Assembly: GCA_029211145.1 (NCBI GenBank)
Contig: JARGEQ010000126.1
Location: 186,001-250,000, forward strand
Length of the DNA stretch: 64,000 nucleotides
Origin: Marinimicrococcus flavescens
GTDB taxonomy: Bacteria; Pseudomonadota; Alphaproteobacteria; Geminicoccales; Geminicoccaceae
Reading direction: 5' to 3'
In this document: one piece after another, positions 1-8,437 of the stretch
Layout of the letters: the number at the start of each line of letters is the position of its first letter
Position numbering within the stretch: the stretch's first letter is position 1
The notes under the pieces: generated by a model
The model's input: the letters and a program-made list of their open reading frames with translations, nothing else
Database searches by the model: none
Told to the model about the DNA's origin: nothing
Translations under genes and position numbers: made by a program

Positions 1-702
1 CTCGAGCAGCGCCAGGACGGTCACCGGATCGCTCTCGCGCGCCGCCGGGGAGATCCAGAAGGCGGTGAAGTCGGGGAACTCCTCGGGCTCGGCGGCAGCG
101 ACGTCGAGCGCGATGCCGCGCGCCGACAGGCCGACCTGGCCCAGCTCGCCCACCGTGCGGAAATAGGAGGCGCCGAGAAAGGTGACCCACGGCTCGCGCC
201 CGCTCCACTCGCCGAGACGGCGGGATTCGCGCAGCCAGAAGCCGGCGAAGGCCGGCGTGCCGGCAGGGAGCCGGGCAGCCGGGCTGTCCCCGTCGATGGT
301 GAAATAGTCGGGCGAGTAGAGCACCTCGCGCGCCTCGCCGCCTTCCAGCGCGTGCATCCTCACCGACTTGGTGAAGTAGCGGCCCAGATGCATGAAGGTC
401 ACGGGGTAGACGCTGCCCTCGCGGCCCCACAAGGCATGCTCGGGGCGGAAGCGGAGCTTGCCGTGGGCGTCGTAGTCGATCGCCTGGACGAGCTCGGGCG
501 CGGGCCTGGGCGGCGCCTCGTAGGGCGCGGCGGCCCGGGCCCTGGCGAGCGTCACCAGCGCCTCGAACGAGAAGGGCTGCGGCGGGCCGAGCCTCAGTCC
601 GCCGGCCTCCTCCGCCCGGGCCTGCGAGAGCAGGCCCAACGTGGTAGCCAGGCTTGCGGCGGAAAGCATGAACGACCGGCGGTCGTGGCGCGCGGATCGC
701 AT
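1..702 (-). CDS. Glucan biosynthesis protein, OpgG/OpgD (MdoG) family, N-terminal part
   Basis: Periplasmic protein needed for osmoregulated periplasmic glucan synthesis. The gene runs off the left edge, so only about 234 N-terminal residues are present. The start at 702 has a GGAG about 11 bases upstream. A twin-arginine type leader is visible (DRRSFMLSA, then a hydrophobic stretch ending AQRA-like at SQARAEEA). The family motifs IDYDAHGKLRF, RPEHALWGREG, the GASYFR block and the GLSARGIALD block near the cut end are all present. The Tat-like leader favours OpgD, whereas the RFRPEHALW block looks more like OpgG, so the subtype is left open. No neighbour in the window belongs to this pathway. 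Confidence 0.85.
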   Translation of the reverse strand, partial: MRSARHDRRSFMLSAASLATTLGLLSQARAEEAGGLRLGPPQPFSFEALVTLARARAAAPYEAPPRPAPELVQAIDYDAHGKLRFRPEHALWGREGSVYPVTFMHLGRYFTKSVRMHALEGGEAREVLYSPDYFTIDGDSPAARLPAGTPAFAGFWLRESRRLGEWSGREPWVTFLGASYFRTVGELGQVGLSARGIALDVAAAEPEEFPDFTAFWISPAARESDPVTVLALLE

Positions 703-896
703 GGGCTGGATGTCTCCGATGGAGCTGCCTTGCCGGAGCGATCCCCCGATCGCCCCGATCCCGCCCCTGTGGGCGAGCGCGCGGCGGCCGTCAATGCGGC
801 TTTGGTGCGAGCGGCTGCCGATCGGCTCGACGCAGGCGCGACGGGAGCAGCGCTCCCCTCGGCACCCCCTCTCCGCCCTGGCTGCGAGCATCCGCG

Positions 897-1349
897 CTAG
901 CGGCGATGGCTGTCCACATAGTCGCGCACGAAGCTCTCGAGCTGCGGCGTGTCGCACTCGAAGCCCATCTCCGCGGCCTTGGCGAGCACCTCCTTGCCGC
1001 TCATGCCCTGCTCGGCCGCCACGTGCATCATCGTGAAGGCGCCGGCCCGCTTGCCCGAGGCGCAGTGGACGAAGACCGGCCCGGGCAGGCCAGCCACGCC
1101 CTCGCGGAACCGGTCGACCAGCCCGTCGCTCAGGCTGTCGGCCTTCACCGGCAGGTGGAAGTAGCTCATGCCGGCGCGGCGCACCGCCTCGCCCTCCTCG
1201 GCCGGCGACATCTTCTGGCCATCCGCGCCCTCGACCCGGAGATTGACCACCGAGCGAAAACCGTCACGGGCGATCTGCGGCACGGCCTCCGCCGATGGCT
1301 GCGCCTTGCCGACGGTGAAGCGGTCGTTGATGGCGATCTTCTCGATCAT
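897..1349 (-). CDS. BLH-type protein tyrosine phosphatase-like protein (DUF442)
   Basis: A 150-residue protein of the family annotated as beta-lactamase-hydrolase-like phosphatase or TIGR01244 sulfur transferase. The phosphatase loop is clear near residue 95: HCASGKRAG gives the Cys-x5-Arg signature. It starts 54 bases after the end of the upstream persulfide-dioxygenase-like gene on the same strand, so the two are probably co-transcribed. In relatives this domain is often fused or adjacent to a metallo-beta-lactamase sulfur enzyme, which suggests a role in sulfide or persulfide handling rather than protein dephosphorylation. The substrate cannot be told from sequence. Confidence 0.85.
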   Translation of the reverse strand: MIEKIAINDRFTVGKAQPSAEAVPQIARDGFRSVVNLRVEGADGQKMSPAEEGEAVRRAGMSYFHLPVKADSLSDGLVDRFREGVAGLPGPVFVHCASGKRAGAFTMMHVAAEQGMSGKEVLAKAAEMGFECDTPQLESFVRDYVDSHRR

Positions 1350-1403
1350 CGCGCTTTTATCCTTGCTGATGCAGGAAAGGCTCAGGGCTGCGGCGGGAAA
1401 GGC

Positions 1404-2798
1404 TCAGGGCTTCTCGACCGGCAGGCCCGCGGCCCTCCAGGCTTTCCAGCTCCCGGGGATGTTGCGGACGTCGGCGAAGCCGGCCCGGGCAAGGAGGCTG
1501 GCAGCGATGCTCGCGCGAAAGCCGCTGGCGCAGTAGGTGGCGACCGGCCGGCCGCGGTCGAGCCCGTCCATGCTCCTCGCCAGGTCGGGCACGAAACGGT
1601 GCACCGCCCCCGGCACATGGCCGCCCTGCCATTCGTCGGGAGCGCGCACGTCCACCACCTGGATCTCGTCCAGTTGCCGCGATACCTCGTGGACCGTGCT
1701 CTGGCGGAGGCGGCGCAACGGGCGGCCGGCCTCCTGCCAGGCGGCCATCCCGCCGGCCAGGTATCCGGCGAAGTGCGTGAAGCCGGTGCGCCACAGCAGC
1801 GCCACCACCTCCTCGACGCGCCGGTCGTCCTCCAGCACGAGGAGGATCGGCTCTTGCGGGTCGAGCAGCCATCCCGACCAGACCGAGAGCTCCGGCCGGG
1901 CCGCGATGTTCAGCGCCCCCTCGATGTGGCCGCCGCCGAAGGCCAGCATGTCGCGGGTGTCGAGAAGCTGCACGTCGCCGCGCAGCGCCGCATCGAAGGC
2001 CGCTACCGGCAGGGCGGGACAGCGCGGGCCCGGGCGCATCACCGGCGGCCCTTCCGCATTGACCTTCTTGAGGCGCGGATAATGCGTCGGCACCGGCGGC
2101 GAGCCGCCGAGCGTGGCCTTCTTGAAGCTCTCGAGGTCCGCGCACTGGAGGTAGGGGTTGTGGCGGCGCTCGAAGCCGATGGTGGTTGCGATCTTCTCGC
2201 CGATGTCCGGGCCACAGGCCGAGCCGGCGCCGTGGCAGGGATAGATCAGCACACCGTCGTCGAGCTTCAAGTAGAAGTCCCGCATGGTCGCGAAGAGCTG
2301 CCGCGTCAGCGCCTCGGTCTGCTCGTCGCCCAGCAGATCCGGCCGGCCGACGGAATCGGCGAACAGCGAATCGCCGGTGAGCACGGCGAACGGCGACGCC
2401 GCCCGGTCCTTATCGGCCAGGAGGAAGGCCAGGTGCTCGGGCGTGTGGCCCGGCGTGAAGCGGGCGGTCAGGACGAGCCCGCCCAGCTCGAGACGGTGCC
2501 CGTCGCGAAGCGGCTCGTGCGCGAAGCCGTACCGGGCACCACCCTCGACACTGAGGCACAGCTTCACGTCGCCGCCCACGCGATCGGCCAGCTCGCGGGC
2601 GCCGCTCAAGAAGTCGGCGTGGATGTGGGTCTCGAGAATGTGGGTGATGGCGAGCCCATGGCGCCTGGCGGTCTCGAGATAGATCTCGCAGTCGGGACGG
2701 GGGTCGATCACCGCAGCCACCCCCGCGGCGTCGTCGCCGACGAGATAGGAAAGCTGGGCAGTACCTTCGGTCAGGATCTGCTCGAAGCGGATCGTCAT
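1404..2798 (-). CDS. Persulfide dioxygenase-rhodanese fusion, CstB-like
   Basis: A 464-residue cytoplasmic protein with three parts. Residues 1-240 are a metallo-beta-lactamase fold with the persulfide dioxygenase ligand set: HIHAD at 58-62, His118 in GHTPEH, Asp143 in TGDSLF and His189 in PCHG. Residues about 270-360 are a rhodanese fold lacking the catalytic cysteine. Residues about 370-464 are an active-looking rhodanese with Cys423 in YCASGFR. This order (dioxygenase, pseudo-rhodanese, rhodanese) and length match CstB of Staphylococcus aureus, which oxidises persulfides to thiosulfate. The expected reaction is therefore low-molecular-weight persulfide plus O2 to sulfite/thiosulfate, using mononuclear iron. 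The downstream gene is the DUF442 protein. Confidence 0.88.
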   Translation of the reverse strand: MTIRFEQILTEGTAQLSYLVGDDAAGVAAVIDPRPDCEIYLETARRHGLAITHILETHIHADFLSGARELADRVGGDVKLCLSVEGGARYGFAHEPLRDGHRLELGGLVLTARFTPGHTPEHLAFLLADKDRAASPFAVLTGDSLFADSVGRPDLLGDEQTEALTRQLFATMRDFYLKLDDGVLIYPCHGAGSACGPDIGEKIATTIGFERRHNPYLQCADLESFKKATLGGSPPVPTHYPRLKKVNAEGPPVMRPGPRCPALPVAAFDAALRGDVQLLDTRDMLAFGGGHIEGALNIAARPELSVWSGWLLDPQEPILLVLEDDRRVEEVVALLWRTGFTHFAGYLAGGMAAWQEAGRPLRRLRQSTVHEVSRQLDEIQVVDVRAPDEWQGGHVPGAVHRFVPDLARSMDGLDRGRPVATYCASGFRASIAASLLARAGFADVRNIPGSWKAWRAAGLPVEKP

Positions 2799-3063
2799 GG
2801 CAGCACTCCCCTCTGGCAGGCACGCGGAACGGGCCGCAAGGTGCCGCTGCGGCGCTCGCAGGGAGAAGGGCTGCCGGTGGAGCTTGGTTCCCGTTCACGC
2901 TTTGGCAAGAAAGCGCTGGCAGAGTGGGCTGGCCGGCACCGCAGCAGCGTGGCGCCGGAACTGTGCCGGAGCCTCGCATGCCATTCCTGCAGCCCCCTCG
3001 CACCTGCCGGAAACCGGACGAGACGAAGCGCCGGTGCAGCCTAGTGGCATCGGACCCGTGCAA

Positions 3064-3136
3064 GGCGCTGCGCGCGGTCTTCCGGGCACCCTCGCCGACC
3101 GACCGGAAAGAGGAAGAAAATGCCGCGCGCAGCGCC
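3064..3136. repeat. Dispersed inverted-repeat element, short copy
   Basis: Left end GGCGCTGCGCGCGG at 3064-3077 and its exact reverse complement at 3123-3136, 73 bp in all. The inner arms also pair (TCTTCCGG against CCGGAAAGA), so the whole unit can fold into one long hairpin. Pyrimidine tracts follow the GC-rich motif in both directions. It lies in the 446-bp gap 2799-3244 between ubiX and the CstB-like gene, both read leftwards. I see no gene in the rest of that gap. The same end motif recurs across the window. Confidence 0.75.
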
Positions 3137-3244
3137 CCCGCCCTGCTCCGGGGCCACAGATCGCACCGCCCGTCCCGCGCTCGAGCACCCACCTCCGGCA
3201 TCGAGCTCGGGCAGGCCCGGGCACCTCCCGCCGCGACCGCCGCT

Positions 3245-3817
3245 TCAGCGGTGCTCGTCCTCGCGCCAGCGGGTGACGGTGCCGGTGTCGATGTCGAAGA
3301 GGTCGAGGACCCGGCCGATGGTATGATCGACCATCTCCTCGAGGCTCCCGGGCTTCGCATAGAAGGCGGGGACCGGGGGGGCCACGATGGCGCCCATCTC
3401 GGTGACGGCGGTCATGTTGCGCAAATGGCCCAGATGGAGCGGCGTCTCGCGCACCAGCAGCACGAGCCGGCGGCGCTCCTTGAGGACCACGTCGGCGGCG
3501 CGGGTCAGGAGATTGTCGGTGTTGCCGGTGGCGATGGCGGCGAGGGTGCGCATCGAGCAGGGAGCGACCAGCATCCCCGCCGTGCGGAACGAGCCCGAGG
3601 CGATCGAGGCGCCGACGTCGGCGAGCGGATGGACATGATCGGCCAGCGCCTTCACCTCGTCTATCCGGCGCTCCGTCTCGTAGCCGATGGTGAGCGCGGC
3701 CGAGCGGGTGAGGACGAGATGGGTCTCGATCCCGGTGCCGCGCAGCAGCTCCAGGGCGCGGATGCCGTAGACCACGCCCGAGGCGCCGGTGATGCCGAGG
3801 ATGAGGCGGCGGCTCAT
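3245..3817 (-). CDS. ubiX: UbiX-family flavin prenyltransferase
   Basis: A 190-residue flavoprotein that attaches a dimethylallyl group to FMN and so supplies the prenylated cofactor of UbiD-type decarboxylases. The N-terminal nucleotide-binding motif GITGASGV is at residues 8-15. The conserved [15 protein letters not shown] block, RPPLV-like stretch LLVRETPLH and the [13 protein letters not shown] block all match UbiX/Pad1. Length is usual for the family. No ubiD gene is visible in the window, so the partner must be elsewhere. It is separated from the zinc operon by 210 bp and is probably its own unit. Confidence 0.93.
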   Translation of the reverse strand: MSRRLILGITGASGVVYGIRALELLRGTGIETHLVLTRSAALTIGYETERRIDEVKALADHVHPLADVGASIASGSFRTAGMLVAPCSMRTLAAIATGNTDNLLTRAADVVLKERRRLVLLVRETPLHLGHLRNMTAVTEMGAIVAPPVPAFYAKPGSLEEMVDHTIGRVLDLFDIDTGTVTRWREDEHR

Positions 3818-4027
3818 GAGGCGACGCTCCTGCGCATCGATGTTGCTTCCGGGACCCTGGACCCGCGCTCCGGCGCGCGGGGCTGCGTCGCCCTGCGTGA
3901 CATGGCTGGTGCAGGCGGTCCGGCGGTACCGCGTGACGGCGCGGACAGCGTATCAGACACGCCGCCCGATGCAGCAGGACAGGCGGGCACCCTGCCGCAC
4001 GCGGTGGCATGGAAGGCCGGGGGCCGG

Positions 4028-4549
4028 TCAGGCGCGGGCCGAGGCATCGGTGTCGCTTCCCTGGCAGCGGGCGCAGGTGCCGGCCAGCTCGACCGTCTCG
4101 TTCTCGATGGAAAAACCCCTGGACGCGGCGCAGCTTGCGAGTGCCGCGTCGATCTCGGCGTCATGGATCTCCACCGCGTTGCGGCAGCTCGTGCAGATGA
4201 GGAAGCAGGCCTTGTGCGGGGCGCCGGGGGCGGCGCAGCCGACGAAGGCGCTCAGGCTGTCGAGCCGGTGGACCAGCCCCTGCTCGGCCAGGAAGTCCAG
4301 CGCCCGGTAGACCGTGGGCGGGGCAACCCGGCCGCGCTCGCCCGCCAGCATCTCCATGATCTGGTAGGCGCCAGCCGGCGCATGGCTCTGCCACACCAGC
4401 TCGAGGACCCGCTGGCGCAGCTCGGTGAGCCGCACGCCACGGCGCGCGCAGAGCGCCTCGGCGCGCTGCAGCGCCGCTCGGACGCAGCGCTGGTGATCGT
4501 GCCCGCAGGCGGGAAAGGGGTCGGTGTCGTTGCGCATCGCTCTGCTCAT
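4028..4549 (-). CDS. zur: Zinc uptake regulator, Fur family
   Basis: A 173-residue winged-helix repressor. Evidence for the Fur family is the DNA-binding block with APPTVYRALDFL and the C-terminal structural CxxC pairs (CTSC near residue 117 and CARC near 163). Position as last gene of znuC-znuB-zur points to Zur rather than Fur: with zinc bound it represses zinc uptake. A second in-frame start lies at 4537 (MRND). An N-terminal Cys/His-rich patch (ACGHDHQRC) may be an extra metal site. It begins 43 bp after znuB. See the palindrome at 6183-6195 for the likely operator. Confidence 0.9.
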   Translation of the reverse strand: MSRAMRNDTDPFPACGHDHQRCVRAALQRAEALCARRGVRLTELRQRVLELVWQSHAPAGAYQIMEMLAGERGRVAPPTVYRALDFLAEQGLVHRLDSLSAFVGCAAPGAPHKACFLICTSCRNAVEIHDAEIDAALASCAASRGFSIENETVELAGTCARCQGSDTDASARA

Positions 4550-4592
4550 GCGCCCTCCACGCTAGGCCGAGCGGCCGGGGCGGACCAGCCTC

Positions 4593-5384
4593 TCATCGCG
4601 CGCGGGGCGCCAGGGCCAGCGTTGCGGCGAAAAGGCCTGCCGCCGCCACCACCACCGCGGGGCCTGCCGGCAGGTCCCAGAGAACCGAGCCCGCGAGACC
4701 CGCCGCGATCGCGGCGCAACCGATCGCCGCCGCCATGGCGGCCATGGCTTCCGGCGTGCGGGCGAGGCGGCGGGCGGCGCCGGCCGGGATCACCAGCAGC
4801 GAGACCACCAGAAGAATGCCGACCAGCCGCATGCCGACCGCGATCACCAGCGCCAGGAGGAGCGTGAGCACGAGACGCATCCGCTCGACCCGGATCCCCT
4901 CCACCGCGGCGAGGTCGGCATGCACCGTCATGGAGAGCAGCGGCCGCCAGAAGAGGCCGGTGACCACGGCGACCAGGGCGGTGGTGCCGGCGGCCAGCGC
5001 CAGGTCGGCACGGGAGATCGCCAGCACGTCGCCGAAAAGATAGCTCATCAGGTCGAACCGGACCTGCTCCATGAAGGCGAGGATCACGAGGCCCAGCGCG
5101 AGTGAGCCGTGGGCCAGAATGCCCAGCACCGTGTCGAGCGGCAGCACCCCGCGCCGCTCGACGAGCAGCAGCAGCATGGCGAGGAGCACGGTGAAGGCCG
5201 GGATCGTGAGGGTCATCGGCAGATGCAGGAAGAGGCCCAGCGCCACGCCCAGGAGGCCGGCATTGGCCAGCGTCTCGCCCAGATAGGCCATGCGCCGCCA
5301 GACGACGAAGGCGCCGAGCGGTCCTGCCGCCAGCGCCAGGCAGAGGCCGGCCAGGAACGCCCTCAGGAGGAAGTCGTCGAGCAT
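4593..5384 (-). CDS. znuB: Zinc ABC transporter permease ZnuB
   Basis: A 263-residue inner-membrane permease of the ABC-3 family with seven to nine hydrophobic segments. The start MLDDFLLRAFLAG at 5384 was chosen because homologues begin this way and a longer open frame upstream only shadows znuC. The characteristic block WRRMAYLGETLANAGLLG lies near residue 28, where the permease meets the ATPase. The gene overlaps the end of znuC by 22 bp, so the two are translationally linked. It works with ZnuC and the divergently encoded ZnuA to import Zn2+. Confidence 0.92.
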   Translation of the reverse strand: MLDDFLLRAFLAGLCLALAAGPLGAFVVWRRMAYLGETLANAGLLGVALGLFLHLPMTLTIPAFTVLLAMLLLLVERRGVLPLDTVLGILAHGSLALGLVILAFMEQVRFDLMSYLFGDVLAISRADLALAAGTTALVAVVTGLFWRPLLSMTVHADLAAVEGIRVERMRLVLTLLLALVIAVGMRLVGILLVVSLLVIPAGAARRLARTPEAMAAMAAAIGCAAIAAGLAGSVLWDLPAGPAVVVAAAGLFAATLALAPRAR

Positions 5385-6202
5385 TCCTGCGGCTCCCCGG
5401 CCTCGATGGCGGCGTGATGGTGGTGCTCGTCGTGATGATGCGGATCCTCGCCGTGCCGGTAGAGGGCCACCACGTCGGCCAGGCGCTGGCCGAACAGGCG
5501 CTGGAAGACCGGGTCGCGGGCGACCTCGAGCGGCCGGCCGGCGCAACAGACATGACCGTCGAGGCAGAGCACGCGATCGGTGCGGGCCATGACCAGGTGG
5601 AGGTCATGGCTGATGATGAGCACACCGGCGCCGGTCTCCTCGCGGATCCGGCCGATGAGCGCGTAGAGCTCGGCCTGGCCGTTGATGTCGACACCCGAGA
5701 GGGGCTCGTCGAGCACAAGGAGGTCGGGCTCGCGAAGCAGCGCGCGGGCCAGCATGACGCGGTGCAGCTCGCCGCCCGAGAGGCCGCTCATGGGCCGGCC
5801 GAGGACATCGTCGAGACCGACCCGCGCGAGAAGCGCCAGGAGGTGCCGCCTGTCGGCCGCCATTGCCAGCGTCAGGAAGCGGCGCACGGTGAGCGGCAGG
5901 CTGGGCTCGAGGTGCAGGCTCTGCGGCGTGTAGCCGATCTTCAGACCGGCGCGGCGGCGCACCTCGCCGCCATCCGGGCGCAGCAGGCCCAGCAGCAGCC
6001 GCACCAGCGACGTCTTGCCGGCACCGTTCGGGCCGATCAGCGTGACGATCTCGCCGGCGCGCACCTCGACATCGACCCGGTCGAGCACGTCTCGGCCGCC
6101 GCGCCGCAGCACGAGGCCGCGGCCGCTCACCAGGACGGGATCGACCGGCTGGGCAGGATTGTGCTTGCCGGTCACGGGTTTTGTTAGTTTATAACGTCGC
6201 AT
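5363..6202 (-). CDS. znuC: Zinc ABC transporter ATPase ZnuC
   Basis: A 279-residue ATPase with Walker A GPNGAGKTS (about residue 57), signature LSGGELHRV and Walker B LLVLDEPLSGVD followed by ISHDLH. The C-terminus is rich in histidine (HHHDEHHHH), a common mark of zinc transporters. The start at 6202 is preceded by GAGAAAGG at good spacing; the open frame continues upstream but only as the antisense of znuA. The first codons overlap the candidate Zur operator and the znuA promoter, leaving only 39 bp between the two divergent coding regions. A GTG at 6175 is an alternative start without a Shine-Dalgarno. Confidence 0.93.
   Translation of the reverse strand: MRRYKLTKPVTGKHNPAQPVDPVLVSGRGLVLRRGGRDVLDRVDVEVRAGEIVTLIGPNGAGKTSLVRLLLGLLRPDGGEVRRRAGLKIGYTPQSLHLEPSLPLTVRRFLTLAMAADRRHLLALLARVGLDDVLGRPMSGLSGGELHRVMLARALLREPDLLVLDEPLSGVDINGQAELYALIGRIREETGAGVLIISHDLHLVMARTDRVLCLDGHVCCAGRPLEVARDPVFQRLFGQRLADVVALYRHGEDPHHHDEHHHHAAIEAGEPQECSTTSS
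6165..6195 (+). promoter_or_regulatory. Candidate znuA promoter with Zur-box-like palindrome
   Basis: GTTAGTTTATAAC at 6183-6195 has arms GTTA/TAAC around five bases and sits in an AT-rich pocket of otherwise very GC-rich DNA. TATAAC (6190-6195) can serve as a -10 for znuA with TTGCCG (6165-6170) as a -35, spacer 19. Alphaproteobacterial Zur sites are AT-rich palindromes of the GTTATA..TATAAC type, so a Zur operator is the natural reading. Both half-sites fall inside the first codons of znuC as annotated. Confidence 0.5.
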
Positions 6203-6241
6203 CACGCCTTTCTCATAGCAGGTCCCGAGGAGAGAGATCCA

Positions 6242-7243
6242 GTGGTTCGTACCGTGTCGAGAGCCGTCCTGCTGGGGTGCTGGGCGATGCTCGCCGCGCC
6301 CGCCGGGGCAGCGGAGCCCGCCGCCGCCCCGCCCCGGGTCGTGGCAAGCGTCCAGCCGGTTCATGCGCTGGCCACCCGGCTCATGGAAGGTGCGGGCGAG
6401 CCGGTGCTTCTGGTGCGCCCCGGCAGCTCGCCGCACGGCTACCAGCTGCGCCCCTCGGAGGCCTCGGCGCTGGAGCGGGCGGATCTCGTGTTCTGGGTCG
6501 GCGAGCCGCTCGAGACGTTCCTGATCCGGCCGTTGGCGAACCTGCCGGAGAAGGCGCGGGTGCTGGCGCTGGCCGGGGCGCCGGGGATGGAGCTGTTGGC
6601 GACCCGCGAGGGCGGCCTGTGGGCACCCCATGACCACGACGACCATGCCCACGCCGGTCAGCACGGCGACCACGACGACCATGCCCACGCCGAGCCTCAT
6701 GGCGACGATGACGAGGGCGCCGTCGACGGGCATGTCTGGCTGGCGCCGCACAATGCCCGCGCCATGGCGGCAGCGATGGCAGACGCGCTGATCGCGGCGG
6801 ATCCGGCGCGCGCCGATCTGTACGGCAAGAACGCGGCGGCGCTCGATGCGCGCCTGATCACCCTCGAGGAAGAGTTGCGGGCCGCCCTCGAGCCGGTGCG
6901 CGAGCGCCCGTTCATCGTCTTCCACGACGCGTTCGGCTATCTCGAGCACGCTTTCGGCCTGACGGCGGCAGGCTCCATCACCGTCTCGCCGGACCGGCCG
7001 CCCGGTGCACGGCGGCTGATGGAGCTGCGCGCCGCCATCGAGGAGCGCGATGCGGTCTGCGTCTTCGCCGAGCCGCAGACGCCGAGCCGGCTGGTGCAGA
7101 CGGTGGTCGAGGGGACCGGTGCCGGCACCGGCGAGCTCGACCCGCTGGGCACCGCCACCGTGGCGCCGGGCGGCGACGCCTACGAGGAGCTGATGCGCCG
7201 CAACGCCGCCGAGCTGGTGCGCTGCCTCTCAGGCGCCGGCTGA
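6242..7243 (+). CDS. znuA: Zinc ABC transporter substrate-binding protein ZnuA
   Basis: A 333-residue periplasmic zinc-binding protein with an N-terminal signal peptide cut near residue 23 (AGAAEPA). The GTG start at 6242 follows GAGGAGAGAG. Cluster 9 family features: VASVQPVHALATRLM with the first metal His, then a His/Asp-rich mobile loop at about residues 128-155, HVWLAP with the second His, FHDAFGYLEHAFGL with the third, and a final FAEPQTP block. It captures Zn2+ for ZnuBC. Its 3' end overlaps the convergent transporter gene by 15 bp. Confidence 0.95.
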   Translation: MVRTVSRAVLLGCWAMLAAPAGAAEPAAAPPRVVASVQPVHALATRLMEGAGEPVLLVRPGSSPHGYQLRPSEASALERADLVFWVGEPLETFLIRPLANLPEKARVLALAGAPGMELLATREGGLWAPHDHDDHAHAGQHGDHDDHAHAEPHGDDDEGAVDGHVWLAPHNARAMAAAMADALIAADPARADLYGKNAAALDARLITLEEELRAALEPVRERPFIVFHDAFGYLEHAFGLTAAGSITVSPDRPPGARRLMELRAAIEERDAVCVFAEPQTPSRLVQTVVEGTGAGTGELDPLGTATVAPGGDAYEELMRRNAAELVRCLSGAG

Positions 7244-8149
7244 CCGGCCGGCCTGCGCGGAAGCGGGGCGCACCCGCGCCTCGCGGTACGCCACATAGAG
7301 GACGCTGGCGAAGATCAGCGTGCCGCCGAGGAAGGTCCAGACGTCGGGCAGCTCGGCGAAGAACACGTAGCCGATGAGCGCGGCCCACAGCAGCTTGGTG
7401 AAGTCGCCGGGCAGGACCTGTGTGGTCTCGGCGGCGCTGAAGGCCTTGGCGATGGAGATCTGCGAGATGTTGCCGAGGATCCCGCACAGCGCCAGCAGCC
7501 CGAGGCCGGTGAGATCTGGCCAGGTCCAGAACGGGATGGCCGCCACGAGGCAGATGGGCGTCAAGAAGAAGGCGGCGTAGGCCGTGATAGTGAGCGGCGT
7601 GTCGGTGCGGGCGAGGATCTTGATGTCGATGAGGGCGGCAGCCCACGCCGCCGAGGAGAGCAGCACCAAAAGCTCGCCCGCGCTGGGCGCGGCGATGCCC
7701 GGCCGCAGAATGACGAGGGCGCCGGAGAAGCCCACGAGGATCCCCACGATGCGCCGAAGGCCCACCATCTCGCGCAGCAGCAGGGCTGCCAGCACCGAGG
7801 CGAACAGGGGGGCGGTGAAGTTCAAGGCGGCCACGGTGGCCAGCGGCGTGACGGTGACGGCGTAGAAGAAGCTCAGCATCGAGACCGCATTGAGGACGCC
7901 GCGCAGCACGTGCAGGCCCGGCCGGGTGGTGCGCAGGCTCGCCGCGCCCGCCCGCCAGATCAGCGGCAGCAGGACAATCAGGGCGAAGAGGTTGCGGAAG
8001 AAGGCGATCTCGAAGGCGTGCAGGTCGGCCGAGAGCACGCGGATGATGCCGTTCATCGCCGAGGAGCCGAAGGCCGCCAGCATCATCCAGCCGACGCCGC
8101 GTATGGCGGGATGAAGGGCGCCGGTTCTGGAGCCCGCCTTGTCGCACAT
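7229..8149 (-). CDS. DMT-superfamily transporter, two EamA domains
   Basis: A 306-residue membrane protein with about ten hydrophobic segments arranged as two EamA repeats, the layout of the drug/metabolite transporter family. Members export or import small metabolites; the substrate cannot be predicted. Recognisable parts are the RNLFALIVLLPLIW block at the end of the second helix and the LNFTAPLFASVLAALLLRE motif closing the first repeat. The start at 8149 is the simplest ATG; a GTG at 8194 after AGGGGGCAG is also reasonable and would add 15 residues. Confidence 0.85.
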   Translation of the reverse strand: MCDKAGSRTGALHPAIRGVGWMMLAAFGSSAMNGIIRVLSADLHAFEIAFFRNLFALIVLLPLIWRAGAASLRTTRPGLHVLRGVLNAVSMLSFFYAVTVTPLATVAALNFTAPLFASVLAALLLREMVGLRRIVGILVGFSGALVILRPGIAAPSAGELLVLLSSAAWAAALIDIKILARTDTPLTITAYAAFFLTPICLVAAIPFWTWPDLTGLGLLALCGILGNISQISIAKAFSAAETTQVLPGDFTKLLWAALIGYVFFAELPDVWTFLGGTLIFASVLYVAYREARVRPASAQAGRSAGA

Positions 8150-8323
8150 GGCCCGCCACGCCTGCGCGACGGCGCCCGCCTTCCAACTCGCCACCCTGCC
8201 CCCTGACCCTCTCGACTCGACCGGGGCCAGCCATAGCACGGGCGCGCAAGGGGCAGAGCCACGGCGGGCGCGGGGCTGTCCTGCCGGGACGGCGGCAGGA
8301 GAAAGCGGTGGCGCGCAAGAAGA

Positions 8324-8344
8324 GGCCGGGCACGGGGCCCGGCC
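8324..8344 (-). terminator. Candidate intrinsic terminator after panE
   Basis: A perfect 8-bp stem GGCCGGGC/GCCCGGCC with a five-base loop. Read leftwards it is followed by TCTTCTTG. It sits 94 bp beyond the panE stop and upstream of the transporter gene, so it can separate the two units. The gap 8150-8437 holds nothing else that I recognise. Confidence 0.45.
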
Positions 8345-8437
8345 CAAGCCGTTCGGCTGTCAGGAAGGCACGCCTCGATGGAACGCCGGAACGCGCGCGG
8401 GCGCTGTGACCGGCGTCACATCAGGCCGCGATCCCCG

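Noticed and set aside
906..3044. Very long open frame on the plus strand opposite the CstB-like gene
   Set aside because: It is antisense to two genes with clear motifs and shows no family features; long antisense frames are expected at this GC content.
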